Positions 40,631 through 52,171 are shown, numbered from the stretch's first letter. The stretch: 64,000 bases of DNA from Pseudomonadota bacterium (GCA_018241725.1 JAFEDI010000031.1:98954-162953), one strand, 5' to 3'. Made by a program: numbers and translations. Notes: a model not told the origin generated them from the letters alone.

Positions 40631-41077
40631 GATGTGCGCTCCGCAAGAGGCCGCCCGTTTGGGGGAATGGCCGGACTCTCAGCCTAGTTGCCGGCCGGCG
40701 GGCCGGCAAGGGCGGATGCGGCTGTCCCAATTCCAGCAGCGCTGCCGGCCGGGCTGTCCCGATTGCAGCATCCGACCGGGTGCCCCGGGAGCGGCCGGAT
40801 GCATTCCGCGGCGGCGCTGAGAGCGCAGTCCGCCGCATTGCGCGGACTGGGGCGGGGAAGGCCGGGGGCAGGGCGCCCTGGCGTGGTTTTTGCGCTGAGG
40901 ACGGGCTGTATTCCGTCAGTCAGAACCAAGCCAGATTCCCGCCCATGATGTTTCGCGCCTGCCGCCTTTTACCCCGCCTTCTTGCCCAACGAGGCCTGCG
41001 CTGCATGCCCGTGTGGCCCCGCTCCCGCGTCACGACGCGCCCCGAACGCCAGGCTTAACCGCGCCGGAACCGATCCC
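40631..41077. other. Intergenic region with two 19-bp direct repeats
   Basis: 447 nt without a supported gene, between an uncharacterised minus-strand gene and the glutamine amidotransferase. It is very GC-rich, with many GCCGGC words. The main structure is the repeat pair described separately at 40720-40770. Confidence 0.4.
40720..40770. repeat. 19-bp imperfect direct repeats, 32 bp apart
   Basis: GGCTGTCCCAATTCCAGCA (40720-40738) and GGCTGTCCCGATTGCAGCA (40752-40770) differ at two positions and are spaced by about three helical turns. They could bind a regulator of either flanking gene. Confidence 0.45.
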
Positions 41078-41896
41078 ATGTGCCAACTGCTTGGCCTCAA
41101 CAGCAATCTGCCCACCGACATCTGCTTCTCGTTCACCGGCTTCCGGGCCCGTGGTGGCGAGACGGACAAGCACGCCGACGGCTGGGGCATCGCCTTCTTC
41201 GAGGAGGGCGGCGTGCGCGTGCTGCATGATCCGCAGCCGGCCTGCTCGTCGCGGCTGGCGGCGCTGGTGGCGGATCATCCGCTGCACGCCACCACCGTCA
41301 TCGCCCACATCCGCAAGGCCACCATCGGAGCGATCCGCCTGGAGAACACCCATCCCTTCTCGCGCGAGCTGTGGGGCCGCCAATGGGTGTTCGCCCACAA
41401 CGGCACTCTGCTCGACTTCGCGCCGGCCATCGACGGCCGCTTCCGGCCGGCCGGCACCACCGACAGCGAACTCGCCTTCTGCTGGCTGATGGAGGGATTG
41501 CAGCGCCGCTTTGGCGACAGCCGGCCGGAGCGGCTAGCCCTTTTCGAGTGGCTGTGCGGGGCGGCCATCGCGCTGACCCGCTTCGGCGTCATCAATTTCC
41601 TGCTGTCCGACGGCGAGCTGCTGTTCGCCCACAGCTCCACGCGCCTCAGCCACGTGACGCGCCAGGCGCCGTTCGGTGACGTGCAGCTGGTGGATGCCGA
41701 GCTCAGCATCGACCTCGGCTGCCGCCTCGATCCGGCGAGCCGTACCGTCATTGTCGCCACCGTGCCCCTCACCGCCAACGAGCACTGGGTGCCGATGCCG
41801 GCCGGCAGCCTGTGGTGCTTCCAGGCCGGCGAATTGGTCGCGATGGCCCCGACGCGGGCCGGCAAGGTGCCATTGGCCACCGATGACTGCGTGTAG
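41078..41896 (+). CDS. YafJ-type class II glutamine amidotransferase
   Basis: A 272-aa protein with Cys2 at the N-terminus (MCQLLGLN), HADGWGIAFFEEGG, IRKATIG and FAHNG, which form the Ntn amidotransferase domain. It resembles E. coli YafJ, which cleaves glutamine-like amides but whose substrate is not established. The ATG at 41078 places Cys at position 2 as the family requires. The gene is 33 nt upstream of soxC, possibly in one transcript. No synthase domain is attached. Confidence 0.88.
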   Translation: MCQLLGLNSNLPTDICFSFTGFRARGGETDKHADGWGIAFFEEGGVRVLHDPQPACSSRLAALVADHPLHATTVIAHIRKATIGAIRLENTHPFSRELWGRQWVFAHNGTLLDFAPAIDGRFRPAGTTDSELAFCWLMEGLQRRFGDSRPERLALFEWLCGAAIALTRFGVINFLLSDGELLFAHSSTRLSHVTRQAPFGDVQLVDAELSIDLGCRLDPASRTVIVATVPLTANEHWVPMPAGSLWCFQAGELVAMAPTRAGKVPLATDDCV

Positions 41897-41929
41897 GCCC
41901 TTCTTCCGACGACTCCCCTGCGAGGACTC

Positions 41930-43240
41930 ATGCCACCCTATCTGCCCCCGCCCGGCCTTGATGCCGGTGCCGACCTGATTGCCGACAAGAATGCCAAGCC
42001 ACCCGGTCGCCGCCGTTTCCTGCAGGGCGGCGCGGCGCTGGCCGGTGGGGCCGCCGCCGCCACGCTGGCCGGCCCCGCCCGCGCCGCCGGCGAAGCGCTG
42101 CCGGTGCCGGCGTGGACGCGCAGCCAGGGGCGGCCGGTGGCCAATCCCTACGGCCAGCCGTCGGGCTTTGAAGGGCGGGTGATCCGCCGCGTCCGCGAGG
42201 GCGCTCAGCCGCCATTTCCCACCGCCGCGTCGAGCCTGACGCCGCTGGCCGATATCTTCGGCACCATCACCCCCAACGGGCTGGTCTTCGAGCGCCACCA
42301 TGCCGGCATCCCGGACATCGACCCGGAGCAGCACCGGCTGGTGATCCATGGATTGGTCGAACGGCCGCTGTCCTTCAGCCTCAACGACCTGCTGCGCTTT
42401 CCGGCGGTGTCGCGAGTGCATTTCCTCGAATGCGCCGGCAACAGCGGCAGCGAGTGGCGGCCGGCGCGCAAGCTCACCGTGCAGTCATTGCACGGCCTCT
42501 TGAGCTGCTGCGAATGGACCGGCGTGTCCCTCGGTACCCTGCTGCAGGAGGTCGGCGTGGCGCCGGAGGCCAAGTGGCTGCTCGCCGAAGGGGCCGACGC
42601 GGCGGCAATGACGCGCAGCGTGCCCCTCGACAAGGCGCTGGACGACGCGCTGATCGTCTACGCCCAGAACGGCGAGATGCTGCGCCCGGAACAGGGCTAC
42701 CCGCTGCGCCTGCTGCTGCCGGGCTGGGAGGGCAACATCAGCGTCAAGTGGCTGCGCCGCCTCAAGCTCGGCACCGCGCCGTGGCAGAGCCGCCAGGAAA
42801 CCTCCAAGTACACCGACCTGCTGCCGGACGGCACGTCGCGCCAGTTCTCCTTCGTGCTCGACGTAAAGTCGGTGATCACCGGGCCGTCCGGCGGGCAGAC
42901 CCTGAAGAGCCGCGGCCGCCAGCAGATCACCGGCCTGGCCTGGTCCGGCCACGGGCGCATCCGCCGCGTGGACGTGTCCATCGACGGCGGCCGCAATTGG
43001 GAAGAGGCGGTGCTGCAGACGCCGGTGCTCGACCGCGCGCTGACCCGCTTCAGCCTGCCCTGGCTATGGGACGGCGGTCCGGCGGTGCTGCAGAGCCGGG
43101 CAGTGGACAGCCACGGCAACGTGCAGCCGACCCGCAGCCAGCTGATCGCCGCCCGCGGCACCGAGTCCGCCTATCACTACAACGGCATTCAGAGCTGGCA
43201 GGTGCTGCCGAGCGGGGAGGTGCACAATGTCCATGTGTGA
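41930..43240 (+). CDS. soxC: Sulfite dehydrogenase molybdopterin subunit (SoxC-like)
   Basis: A 436-aa Tat-exported oxidoreductase. The Tat signal has RRRFLQGG at residues 27-34, and the sulfite-oxidase-type molybdopterin domain carries the ligand Cys168 (HFLECAGNSGSEW) with flanking GLVERPLSFSLNDLLRFPAVSR. A dimerisation domain occupies the C-terminus (RQQITGLAWSGHGRIRRVDVSIDGG). SoxCD oxidises sulfite or the sulfane sulfur of thiosulfate to sulfate in the periplasm. Here soxX, Y, Z, A and B are not in the window, so a stand-alone sulfite dehydrogenase role is likely. GAGGA precedes the ATG. Confidence 0.88.
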   Translation: MPPYLPPPGLDAGADLIADKNAKPPGRRRFLQGGAALAGGAAAATLAGPARAAGEALPVPAWTRSQGRPVANPYGQPSGFEGRVIRRVREGAQPPFPTAASSLTPLADIFGTITPNGLVFERHHAGIPDIDPEQHRLVIHGLVERPLSFSLNDLLRFPAVSRVHFLECAGNSGSEWRPARKLTVQSLHGLLSCCEWTGVSLGTLLQEVGVAPEAKWLLAEGADAAAMTRSVPLDKALDDALIVYAQNGEMLRPEQGYPLRLLLPGWEGNISVKWLRRLKLGTAPWQSRQETSKYTDLLPDGTSRQFSFVLDVKSVITGPSGGQTLKSRGRQQITGLAWSGHGRIRRVDVSIDGGRNWEEAVLQTPVLDRALTRFSLPWLWDGGPAVLQSRAVDSHGNVQPTRSQLIAARGTESAYHYNGIQSWQVLPSGEVHNVHV

Positions 43241-43826
43241 ACGCAAGCCGCTGGTGGCCCTGCTCGGCGCGCTGGCGCTGGTGTCCGTGCTGTCCGCCTG
43301 CCACAGCGCGCCGACGAGGAGCGGCCAGCCCCTCGGCCTCGGTACGCCGATCGACGCCGCCCAGCTGGCGGCCTGGGACATCGACATCGACGCGGACGGC
43401 CGCGGCCTGCCGCCCGGCAGCGGCACGGTAGCCGCCGGCCAGCGCATCTACGAGACCCGTTGCATCGCCTGCCACGGTGCCGGCGGCCAGAACGGCATTG
43501 CCGATCGCCTGGCCGGCGGGCAGGGCAGTCTCGCCACCAAGACACCGGTACGCACTGTCGGCAGCTTCTGGCCCTACGCCACCACGCTGTTCGACTACGT
43601 GAGGCGGGCGATGCCCTTCGATAGCCCGCAGTCCCTGGCGCCGGACGAGGTCTATGCGGTGAGCGCCTACGTGCTGCACATCAACGGCCTGCTGCCGGCC
43701 GACGGACGCCTCGACGCGGCCAGCCTTCCGCGCATCGTGATGCCCAACCGGGACGGCTTCAAGGTGGACGACCGCCCGGACGTGGTCGGCACCCGCTGCA
43801 TGAAGGACTGCGCGCCGGGCTCCTGA
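43227..43826 (+). CDS. soxD: c-type cytochrome, SoxD-like partner of SoxC
   Basis: A 199-aa exported cytochrome. The signal ends in a lipobox-like LSAC (Cys25), suggesting lipid anchoring. One heme-binding CIACH motif lies at 79-83, and a later PFDSPQSLAPDEVYAVSAYVLHING segment is typical of SoxD-type cytochrome domains. It has one heme, not the two of full SoxD, so a shortened form or SorB-like electron acceptor is plausible. It starts inside the last 14 nt of soxC, with GGAGG upstream. Confidence 0.82.
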   Translation: MSMCERKPLVALLGALALVSVLSACHSAPTRSGQPLGLGTPIDAAQLAAWDIDIDADGRGLPPGSGTVAAGQRIYETRCIACHGAGGQNGIADRLAGGQGSLATKTPVRTVGSFWPYATTLFDYVRRAMPFDSPQSLAPDEVYAVSAYVLHINGLLPADGRLDAASLPRIVMPNRDGFKVDDRPDVVGTRCMKDCAPGS

Positions 43827-43897
43827 GATCCTCCCGGCGGCGGCAGAATTCCGTTCTCCGTGCGGGGCGTGCAGCAGCGTTGTGGCGGCGCTGCGCG

Positions 43898-43913
43898 GCC
43901 CGCAGCAGCGGGC
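43898..43913. terminator. Weak GC hairpin between soxD and GlxA-type gene
   Basis: GCCCGC (43898-43903) pairs with GCGGGC (43908-43913) around AGCA. There is no T-run. It may be a bidirectional 3' end for the convergent soxD and regulator genes. Confidence 0.3.
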
Positions 43914-43929
43914 GGCTGCGGGGGATGCC

Positions 43930-44925
43930 TCAGGCGGCGGCGCCTTCCGCCCCATCGCCCTGGGTCTGCAGGAAGGCCCGTCGGTAGCTCGACGGGCTGA
44001 CTCGCGCGACGCGCCGGAAATGGTGGCGGAAGGACTCCTCGGAACCGAAACCGGCCCGCTCGCAGATCGCCGCGATCGGCACGTGGGGCGTTTCCAGCAA
44101 CTGCTTGGCCAGCGCCACCCTTTCCTGCAGCAGCCACTCGTAGGGCGAGAGGCCGGTGGATTCGCGGAACTGGCGCTGCAGCGTGCGTGGGCTCATGGCC
44201 GCCCGGTCGGCCAGCGAGGCCACCGTATGAGGGCGGTCCAGGTGCTGGCGGATCCAGTCGATCAGGCGCGACAGGCGGCCGGACTCGTCGGCCGGCATCG
44301 GCCGCGACACGAACTGGGCCTGCCCGCCTTCCCGGTGCGGCGGCACGATCAGGCGTTGGGCGACCCGGTTGGCCACGCGGCTGCCGTAATCCCGCGCCAC
44401 CAGGTACAGCATCATGTCCAGTCCGGCCGCCGAGCCCGCCGAGGTGAGGATCTGGCCGGCATCCACATACAGGGAGTCGGCCTCCACCTGGATGGTCGGA
44501 AAGCGCCGTTTCATCTTGTCCGTGAAGCGCCAGTGGGTGGTGGCCCGCTTGCCGTCCAAGAGGCCCGACCAGGCCAGCACGAAAGCCCCCGAGCAGATCG
44601 AGCAGATGCGCGTGCCGCGCGCGTAGGCGGCGCGCAGCCGGTCCTGCAGTGCGTCGGGCGGCGGCTCGTCCGGGTCGCGCCAGCCGGGGATGATGATGGT
44701 ATGGGCCTGGTCGAGGATCTCCAGCCCGTTGGGGGCTTCGAAGCGGATGCCGCCGCTGGCGCGCAGGGTGCCACCCTCGGCCGAGCAGACCGCGAAGCGG
44801 TACCAGTCCACGTCCAGCTCGGGGCGTTGCAAATCGAATATTTCGGTCACGCAGCCGAATTCGAAGGTGCCTAGGCGATCGTAGGCGACGGACACGACGA
44901 GCTTATTTTTATCTTTTATTTTCAT
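43930..44925 (-). CDS. GlxA/FtrA-type transcriptional regulator (DJ-1/PfpI + AraC HTH)
   Basis: A 331-aa regulator with an amidotransferase-like N-terminal domain (nucleophile-elbow Cys111 in CSICSGAFVLAWS) and an AraC HTH at the C-terminus (VASLADRAAMSPRTLQRQFRE, ICERAGFGSEESFRHHF). The ATG at 44925 (MKIKDKNKL) is chosen; a TTG at 44952 is weaker. It is divergent from the TonB receptor gene, making it the likely local regulator. It is the second regulator of this architecture in the window (the other is at 34579). Confidence 0.88.
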   Translation of the reverse strand: MKIKDKNKLVVSVAYDRLGTFEFGCVTEIFDLQRPELDVDWYRFAVCSAEGGTLRASGGIRFEAPNGLEILDQAHTIIIPGWRDPDEPPPDALQDRLRAAYARGTRICSICSGAFVLAWSGLLDGKRATTHWRFTDKMKRRFPTIQVEADSLYVDAGQILTSAGSAAGLDMMLYLVARDYGSRVANRVAQRLIVPPHREGGQAQFVSRPMPADESGRLSRLIDWIRQHLDRPHTVASLADRAAMSPRTLQRQFRESTGLSPYEWLLQERVALAKQLLETPHVPIAAICERAGFGSEESFRHHFRRVARVSPSSYRRAFLQTQGDGAEGAAA

Positions 44926-44986
44926 ATGGATATGAGCAAGGCAATGGCGCAATGTTGAGGTTGATTGTCCGTTCCTCCAATGCCAT

Positions 44987-45009
44987 GCAGGAATCCTGCC
45001 AGGGATAAT
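44987..45009 (+). promoter_or_regulatory. Operator-like palindrome and -10 box upstream of TonB receptor gene
   Basis: GCAGGA-A-TCCTGC (44987-44999) is a perfect inverted repeat overlapping the promoter region. GATAAT at 45004-45009 is a good -10 box. The -35 (TGCCAT-like, 17 nt upstream) is poor, as expected for a regulated promoter. Confidence 0.45.
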
Positions 45010-45066
45010 TCGGGCTCGTTCCGTTCATCGCAAGCGGATATCCCGTCAGCACTCCAAGAGGAATCA

Positions 45067-47511
45067 ATGAGCCCCAGCCTCCGTCCCACGACTGCCCTGC
45101 TGACCCTGTTGTCATCCGGCTATGCGCTGGCCCAGACCCCGGCCGCCGATCCCGGCGCGGCCGATCCGGCCCAGTCCTTCGACACCGTCATCATCACCGG
45201 CACCCGCCAGGCTGGCCTGAAGGCCGCCGACAGCCCGGCGCCGATCCAGATCCTCGACGCCGCCACGCTGAAGCGCAGCGGCCAGCCCGACCTGATCCAG
45301 GCCCTCACGCAGAACGTGCCGGCCTTCACGTCCGACGCCAAGGGCGGCGACGCCGCAGCGCTGACCACCGCCGCCCGCCTGCGTGGCCTGAATCCCAACC
45401 ACACGCTGATCCTCATCAACGGCAAGCGCCGCCACGGCACCTCCAACGTCAATGTCACCGGCGGCGCCTTCTCCGGCGGCGCGTCGGCCGACCTGAGCCT
45501 GATCCCGCTGTCCGCCATCGACCACATCGAGGTGCTGCAGGACGGCGCCGCCGCCCAGTACGGCTCCGACGCGATTGCTGGCGTCATCAACATCATCCTC
45601 AAGCGCAACGACCAGGGCGGCACCGTCAGCTTCGGCGGCGGCCAGTACTACGACGGCGACGGCACCAGCGGCAACCTGTCCGCCAACATCGGCCTCAAGC
45701 CCCACGAGGACGCCTTCCTGAACCTCAGCGTCGAGACCAAGTACCACGGCCACAGCGACCGCAGCGATCTCGACGCGCGCTTCGTGCCGCCCTACCTGAC
45801 CGCCGCCAACGCGAACGTGAAGAACGCGGCGGGCTATCCCTACGTGAACCGCACCTTCGGCGATGCGGCCGTGCGCCAGACCATCCTGTCCGCCAACGGT
45901 GGTATCGACCTGGCCGGCGGCACCGAGCTGTACGGCTTCGCCACCTATGGCGCCAAGCACGCCGAGGCGATCCAGAACTACCGCGGCACCTCTACCGCGC
46001 CGGGCGTCTATCCCCTCGGCTTCAGCCCGGTCGAGGTCCACGATGAAGAAGATTTCGCCTTCACCGTCGGCGTGAAGGGCGAGGCGCCGGCCGGCTGGCG
46101 CTACGACCTGGCCACCACCTACGGGCGCGACTACGCTTCGGTGGGCAACATCGACTCGCTCAACGTGCAGTTGTGGAAGGACACCGGCAGCACCCAGAAC
46201 CGCTTCTACGAGGGCTACCTGAAGGCCAACCAGACCACTACCAACCTGGACTTCAGCCGCGACTTCAACGTGGGCTGGGCCTCGCCGCTCAACGTGGCTT
46301 TTGGCGCCGAGCACCGGGTGGACGAATACGCCATCGGCGCGGGCGAAGCGACCTCCATCTACCGCGGCGGCGCGGCGGCCTTCCCCGGCTACACCGCGTC
46401 CGACGCTGGCAACCACAAGCGGCGCAGCAATGCGCTGTATGTGGACGTGGCCGGTTCGCCGATCGACAAGCTCAAGCTGGACGCCGCGCTGCGCACCGAG
46501 CGCTACAGCGACTTCGGCAGCGCCACCGTCGGCAAGCTGACCGGCCGCTACGACGTGGCGCCGAGCTTCGCGGTGCGCGGTACCGTCAGCAACGGCTTCC
46601 GTGCGCCGACGCTGGCCGAGCAGAGCTATTCCGCCACTTCGGTGTCGCCGACCACCGCCTCGGTGATCCTGCCGACCTCGGCCGCCGCCGCGCGCCTGCT
46701 CGGCATCGACGAACTGAAGGCCGAGAAGTCGCGCAACTTCAGCATCGGCTTCGTCGCCAAGCCGGCCGCGAAGGTGACCGCCACGCTGGACGTCTACCAG
46801 ATCAACATCAAGGACCGCATCCTGCAGAGCGGCACGCTGTACGGCATCCTCAACGGCGCGGTGCGTGCCGACGCGGTCAATGCGGCCATCGTCGCCAACG
46901 GCAACAGCATCCCGGCGGGCCTGTCGTCCACCGGCGTGGTGGTCTTCTCGAACGCCGGCGACACGCGCAACACCGGCGCCGACGCGGTGCTCACCCACGC
47001 CGACGACTACGGCAGCTTCGGCCGCGTGGACTGGAGCCTGGGCGCCAACGTCAATCAGGTGAAGGTCACCAAGGTGAAGGGCGCGCCGAGCCAGGTCAAC
47101 GGCCAGCAGCTCCTCGACAAGACGGCGCTCAGCTACATCGAGGATTCCTCGCCGGCCTTCCGCATCAACCTGGGCGCGCTGTGGCGCAAGAACGACTGGA
47201 CGGTGAACCTGCGCGAGAACGTCTTCGGGCCGTCGTCCTATTTCACCTCGGTGAACAACGTCACCTATTACGAGAACCGGACCGGCACCAAGTTCATCAC
47301 CGACCTGGACGTGACGCGGCAGATCACCAAGGCCTGGGCCGTGACGGTGGGCGCCAACAACCTCTTCAACGTCTATCCGGACAAGCTCAACAGCGACTAC
47401 CGCCAGGCCCTCAACGCCGCCGGCCGGCAGAACGTGGCCCAGTACGCGTCCTTCTCGCCGATCGGCATCAACGGCGGCTACTACTACTTCAAGGCCAACT
47501 ACCGCTTCTGA
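45067..47511 (+). CDS. TonB-dependent outer-membrane receptor
   Basis: An 814-aa TonB receptor. The signal peptide (about residues 1-22, ending ALA) is followed by a TonB-box-like region (FDTVIITGTRQ) and a plug domain with LIQALTQNVPAF, RGLNPNHTLILINGKR and DGAAAQYGSDAIAGVINIILKR. The barrel ends with YYYFKANYRF, a terminal aromatic residue as required for outer-membrane insertion. AGAGGAA precedes the ATG. The C-terminal position of a Tat-exported PLP enzyme and the divergent regulator suggest uptake of a small organic molecule rather than a siderophore. The ligand is unknown. Confidence 0.9.
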   Translation: MSPSLRPTTALLTLLSSGYALAQTPAADPGAADPAQSFDTVIITGTRQAGLKAADSPAPIQILDAATLKRSGQPDLIQALTQNVPAFTSDAKGGDAAALTTAARLRGLNPNHTLILINGKRRHGTSNVNVTGGAFSGGASADLSLIPLSAIDHIEVLQDGAAAQYGSDAIAGVINIILKRNDQGGTVSFGGGQYYDGDGTSGNLSANIGLKPHEDAFLNLSVETKYHGHSDRSDLDARFVPPYLTAANANVKNAAGYPYVNRTFGDAAVRQTILSANGGIDLAGGTELYGFATYGAKHAEAIQNYRGTSTAPGVYPLGFSPVEVHDEEDFAFTVGVKGEAPAGWRYDLATTYGRDYASVGNIDSLNVQLWKDTGSTQNRFYEGYLKANQTTTNLDFSRDFNVGWASPLNVAFGAEHRVDEYAIGAGEATSIYRGGAAAFPGYTASDAGNHKRRSNALYVDVAGSPIDKLKLDAALRTERYSDFGSATVGKLTGRYDVAPSFAVRGTVSNGFRAPTLAEQSYSATSVSPTTASVILPTSAAAARLLGIDELKAEKSRNFSIGFVAKPAAKVTATLDVYQINIKDRILQSGTLYGILNGAVRADAVNAAIVANGNSIPAGLSSTGVVVFSNAGDTRNTGADAVLTHADDYGSFGRVDWSLGANVNQVKVTKVKGAPSQVNGQQLLDKTALSYIEDSSPAFRINLGALWRKNDWTVNLRENVFGPSSYFTSVNNVTYYENRTGTKFITDLDVTRQITKAWAVTVGANNLFNVYPDKLNSDYRQALNAAGRQNVAQYASFSPIGINGGYYYFKANYRF

Positions 47512-47539
47512 GCGCGCGCCCACTCACGGAGTCTCCGAC

Positions 47540-48871
47540 ATGAATCCCCAACTCTCCCGCCGGGCCCTGCTGAAGGGCTCCCTCGGCCTCGCCGTGGCCG
47601 CCGCTGCCACGCTGCGCGGCACGCCGGCCCTGGCCCAGTCGGCGCCCGCTGCGGCGATCCCGCTGCCCACGCTGCCGGGCGGCGATGCGCCGACGGTCGC
47701 CCGCAACGAGGCCTACTGGGCGCAGATCGCTGCGCTGTATCGCCAGTCACCGGATTTCGTCAATCTGGAGCACGGCTTCTACGGCATCATGGCGCGTCCG
47801 GTGCTGGTGGAACTGCAGCGCAACATCGAGCGCCTCAACGAGCGCAACTCCTACTTCCTGCGCCAGGAGTACGGCCGCGAGACGGATGCCGTGCGCGGCC
47901 GCATCGCGGCGTTGCTCGGCGTGCAGGCCGACGAGATCGCGCTGACCCGGGGCGCCACCGAGGCGCTGCAGAACCTGATCACCAACTACCGCGGCCTCAA
48001 GCCCGGCGACACGGTGATGTACGCCGACCTGGATTACGACAGCGCGCAGAGCGTCTTCGACTACCTGCCCGACCGGCGCGGCGTGAAGGTGGCGCGCATC
48101 GTGCTGCCGGAACCGGCCACCGAGGCCGGCATCGTCGACGCTTACGCCAAGGGGCTGGCCGCCAATCCGGGCACCCGCCTGCTGCTGCTGACCCACATCA
48201 ACCACAAGACCGGGCTGATCCTGCCGGTGGCGGAGATCACCCGCCTGGCCAAGGCCCGCGGGGTGGACGTGATCCTCGACGCGGCCCACTCGTGGGGCCA
48301 TATCGACTTTCGTCTGCCGGAACTGGGCGGCGTCGATTTCGCCGCCTTCAACCTGCACAAGTGGGTTGGCGCGCCGCTCGGTGTGGGCTTCCTGTACATC
48401 CGCAAGAGCCGCCTCGACGACATCGCGCCGCACCTCAGCGCCGCCGGGGAGGGCACTGGCGACATCCGTTCGCGGGTCCATTCCGGCACCACCAGCACCG
48501 CCAACGTGATGACGGTGCCGGCCGCGCTGGACTTCCAGGCCGCCATTGGGGTGCCCAACAAGGAGGCCCGCCTGCGCTACCTGCGCGACTACTGGGTGGA
48601 GCGGGTGCGTGACGTGAAGGGCGTGCAGATCCTGACGCCGGACGCGCCACGCCTGCATGGGGCGATCACCGCGCTGCGCATCGGCGGGCGCAGCAGCCTG
48701 GCCGACAGCCAGGCCCTGGCGCGCCGCCTGCGCGAGCAATACGGCATCTTCACGGTGGCCCGCGGCGGGCTGGCGTCGGGCGCGGTGGTGCGCGTCACGC
48801 CAGCCATCTTCACGCGTCCGGCCGAACTGGACCGGCTGGTGACGGCGGTGAAGGAGATCGCCCGCGGTTGA
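47540..48871 (+). CDS. Tat-exported PLP-dependent class V aminotransferase-fold enzyme
   Basis: A 443-aa protein. The Tat signal SRRALLKG lies at residues 6-13, followed by a hydrophobic stretch and ALAQ cleavage region. The body has the aminotransferase class V fold (isopenicillin N epimerase/cysteine desulfurase-like): RGATEALQNLI, the PLP-aspartate in ILDAAHSWG (D247) and Schiff-base Lys274 in FNLHKWVGAP. Such enzymes are usually cytoplasmic, so folded export with PLP is unusual. It follows the TonB receptor by 28 nt and may process the imported compound in the periplasm. Epimerase, desulfurase and C-S lyase activities cannot be told apart here. Confidence 0.88.
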   Translation: MNPQLSRRALLKGSLGLAVAAAATLRGTPALAQSAPAAAIPLPTLPGGDAPTVARNEAYWAQIAALYRQSPDFVNLEHGFYGIMARPVLVELQRNIERLNERNSYFLRQEYGRETDAVRGRIAALLGVQADEIALTRGATEALQNLITNYRGLKPGDTVMYADLDYDSAQSVFDYLPDRRGVKVARIVLPEPATEAGIVDAYAKGLAANPGTRLLLLTHINHKTGLILPVAEITRLAKARGVDVILDAAHSWGHIDFRLPELGGVDFAAFNLHKWVGAPLGVGFLYIRKSRLDDIAPHLSAAGEGTGDIRSRVHSGTTSTANVMTVPAALDFQAAIGVPNKEARLRYLRDYWVERVRDVKGVQILTPDAPRLHGAITALRIGGRSSLADSQALARRLREQYGIFTVARGGLASGAVVRVTPAIFTRPAELDRLVTAVKEIARG

Positions 48872-48992
48872 GCGGGCCTGGAGGCGCATGACAGGTCTGG
48901 GGCGAGGTCATTTGCTTCAGGCCGGTGGTACGGCCGAGGCCTTTCAAGCTGTGGATACGAATTCATCCGCCTCCACAGTGGCCAGTGGCTGC

Positions 48993-49014
48993 GGGCAGGA
49001 CTCATGTCCTGCCC
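48993..49014. terminator. Hairpin between PLP enzyme and fghA
   Basis: GGGCAGGAC (48993-49001) pairs perfectly with GTCCTGCCC (49006-49014) around TCAT, six nt before the fghA stop on the other strand. GGCCA and TGGCC extend the structure outside the stem. It lacks a clear U-run but probably separates the two convergent transcripts. Confidence 0.5.
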
Positions 49015-49020
49015 TGGCCG

Positions 49021-49869
49021 TCAGCCGCGCAGCGCCGCCGCGTGGTGGCGGAGGTGGTCCTCGATGAAGCTGGCGATGAAGTAGTAGCTGTGGTCGTAAC
49101 CGGGCTGGCGACGCAGGTTCAGCGGATGGCCGGCGGCGGCGCAGGCGCGGGCGAGGGCGTCCGGCTTGAGCTGTCCGGCGAGGAAGCTGTCGGCCTCGCC
49201 CTGGTCCACCAGCAGCGGCAGGCGTTCGCTGGCGCCGACGATCAGTTCGCAGGCGTCCCATTCACGCCAGCTTTCCCGGTTTTCACCGAGGTAGCGAGAC
49301 AAGGCCTTGTGGCCCCACGGGCAGTCCATCGGATTGCTGATCGGAGCGAAGGCCGACACCGACAGGTAGCGGCTGGGGTTGCGCAGCGCGCATACCAGCG
49401 CGCCGTGGCCGCCCATGGAATGGCCGGAGATGCCGCGGCGCGGACTCACCGGCAGGTTTGCCTCGACGAGGGCCGGCAGCTCGTGCACCACGTAGTCGTG
49501 CATGCGGTAATGGTCTTTCCATGGGGCCTGGGTGGCGTTCACGTAGAAGCCGGCGCCGTGGCCGAAATCCCACGCGCCTTCCGGGTCGCCGGGCACTTCC
49601 GCGCCGCGCGGGCTGGTGTCCGGGGCGACGATGGCGATACCCAGCTCGGCAGCAACCCGGTGGGCGCCGGCTTTCTGCATGAAATTTTCGTCCGTGCAGG
49701 TAAGGCCGGACAGCCAGTACAGCACCGGTACCGGGCCGTGCTCGGCCTGCGGTGGAAGGAATACGGCGAAAGTCATGTTGCAGCCGATGCTGGTGGCGGC
49801 ATGCCGGTAACGGCGATGCCAGCCGCCGAAGCTGCGGTTCTCGGAAACGAGGGTGAGGGGAGAGGTCAT
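49021..49869 (-). CDS. fghA: S-formylglutathione hydrolase
   Basis: A 282-aa esterase-fold enzyme that hydrolyses S-formylglutathione to formate and glutathione, completing glutathione-dependent formaldehyde detoxification. The nucleophile Ser151 sits in [10 protein letters not shown], the oxyanion region is [11 protein letters not shown], and the His of the triad lies in GYDHSYYF near the end. It follows frmA on the same strand after 64 nt. Confidence 0.95.
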   Translation of the reverse strand: MTSPLTLVSENRSFGGWHRRYRHAATSIGCNMTFAVFLPPQAEHGPVPVLYWLSGLTCTDENFMQKAGAHRVAAELGIAIVAPDTSPRGAEVPGDPEGAWDFGHGAGFYVNATQAPWKDHYRMHDYVVHELPALVEANLPVSPRRGISGHSMGGHGALVCALRNPSRYLSVSAFAPISNPMDCPWGHKALSRYLGENRESWREWDACELIVGASERLPLLVDQGEADSFLAGQLKPDALARACAAAGHPLNLRRQPGYDHSYYFIASFIEDHLRHHAAALRG

Positions 49870-49933
49870 GGGGCGGGCTCCCGGCGAGCCTGGCGGACGG
49901 GCCCGGATGCGCCCGCCCGCCGGGCCGCGCCGC

Positions 49934-52171
<2,238 letters not shown>

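Noticed and set aside
45112-47523. 803-codon minus-strand open frame opposite the TonB receptor
   Set aside because: Antisense shadow; composition dominated by Val, Gly and Arg with no domain, while the plus strand has a clear receptor.
48993-49014. Attachment site or small RNA at the hairpin before fghA
   Set aside because: It lies exactly between two convergent stops, which is better explained as a 3'-end hairpin; no integrase or flanking repeat exists.
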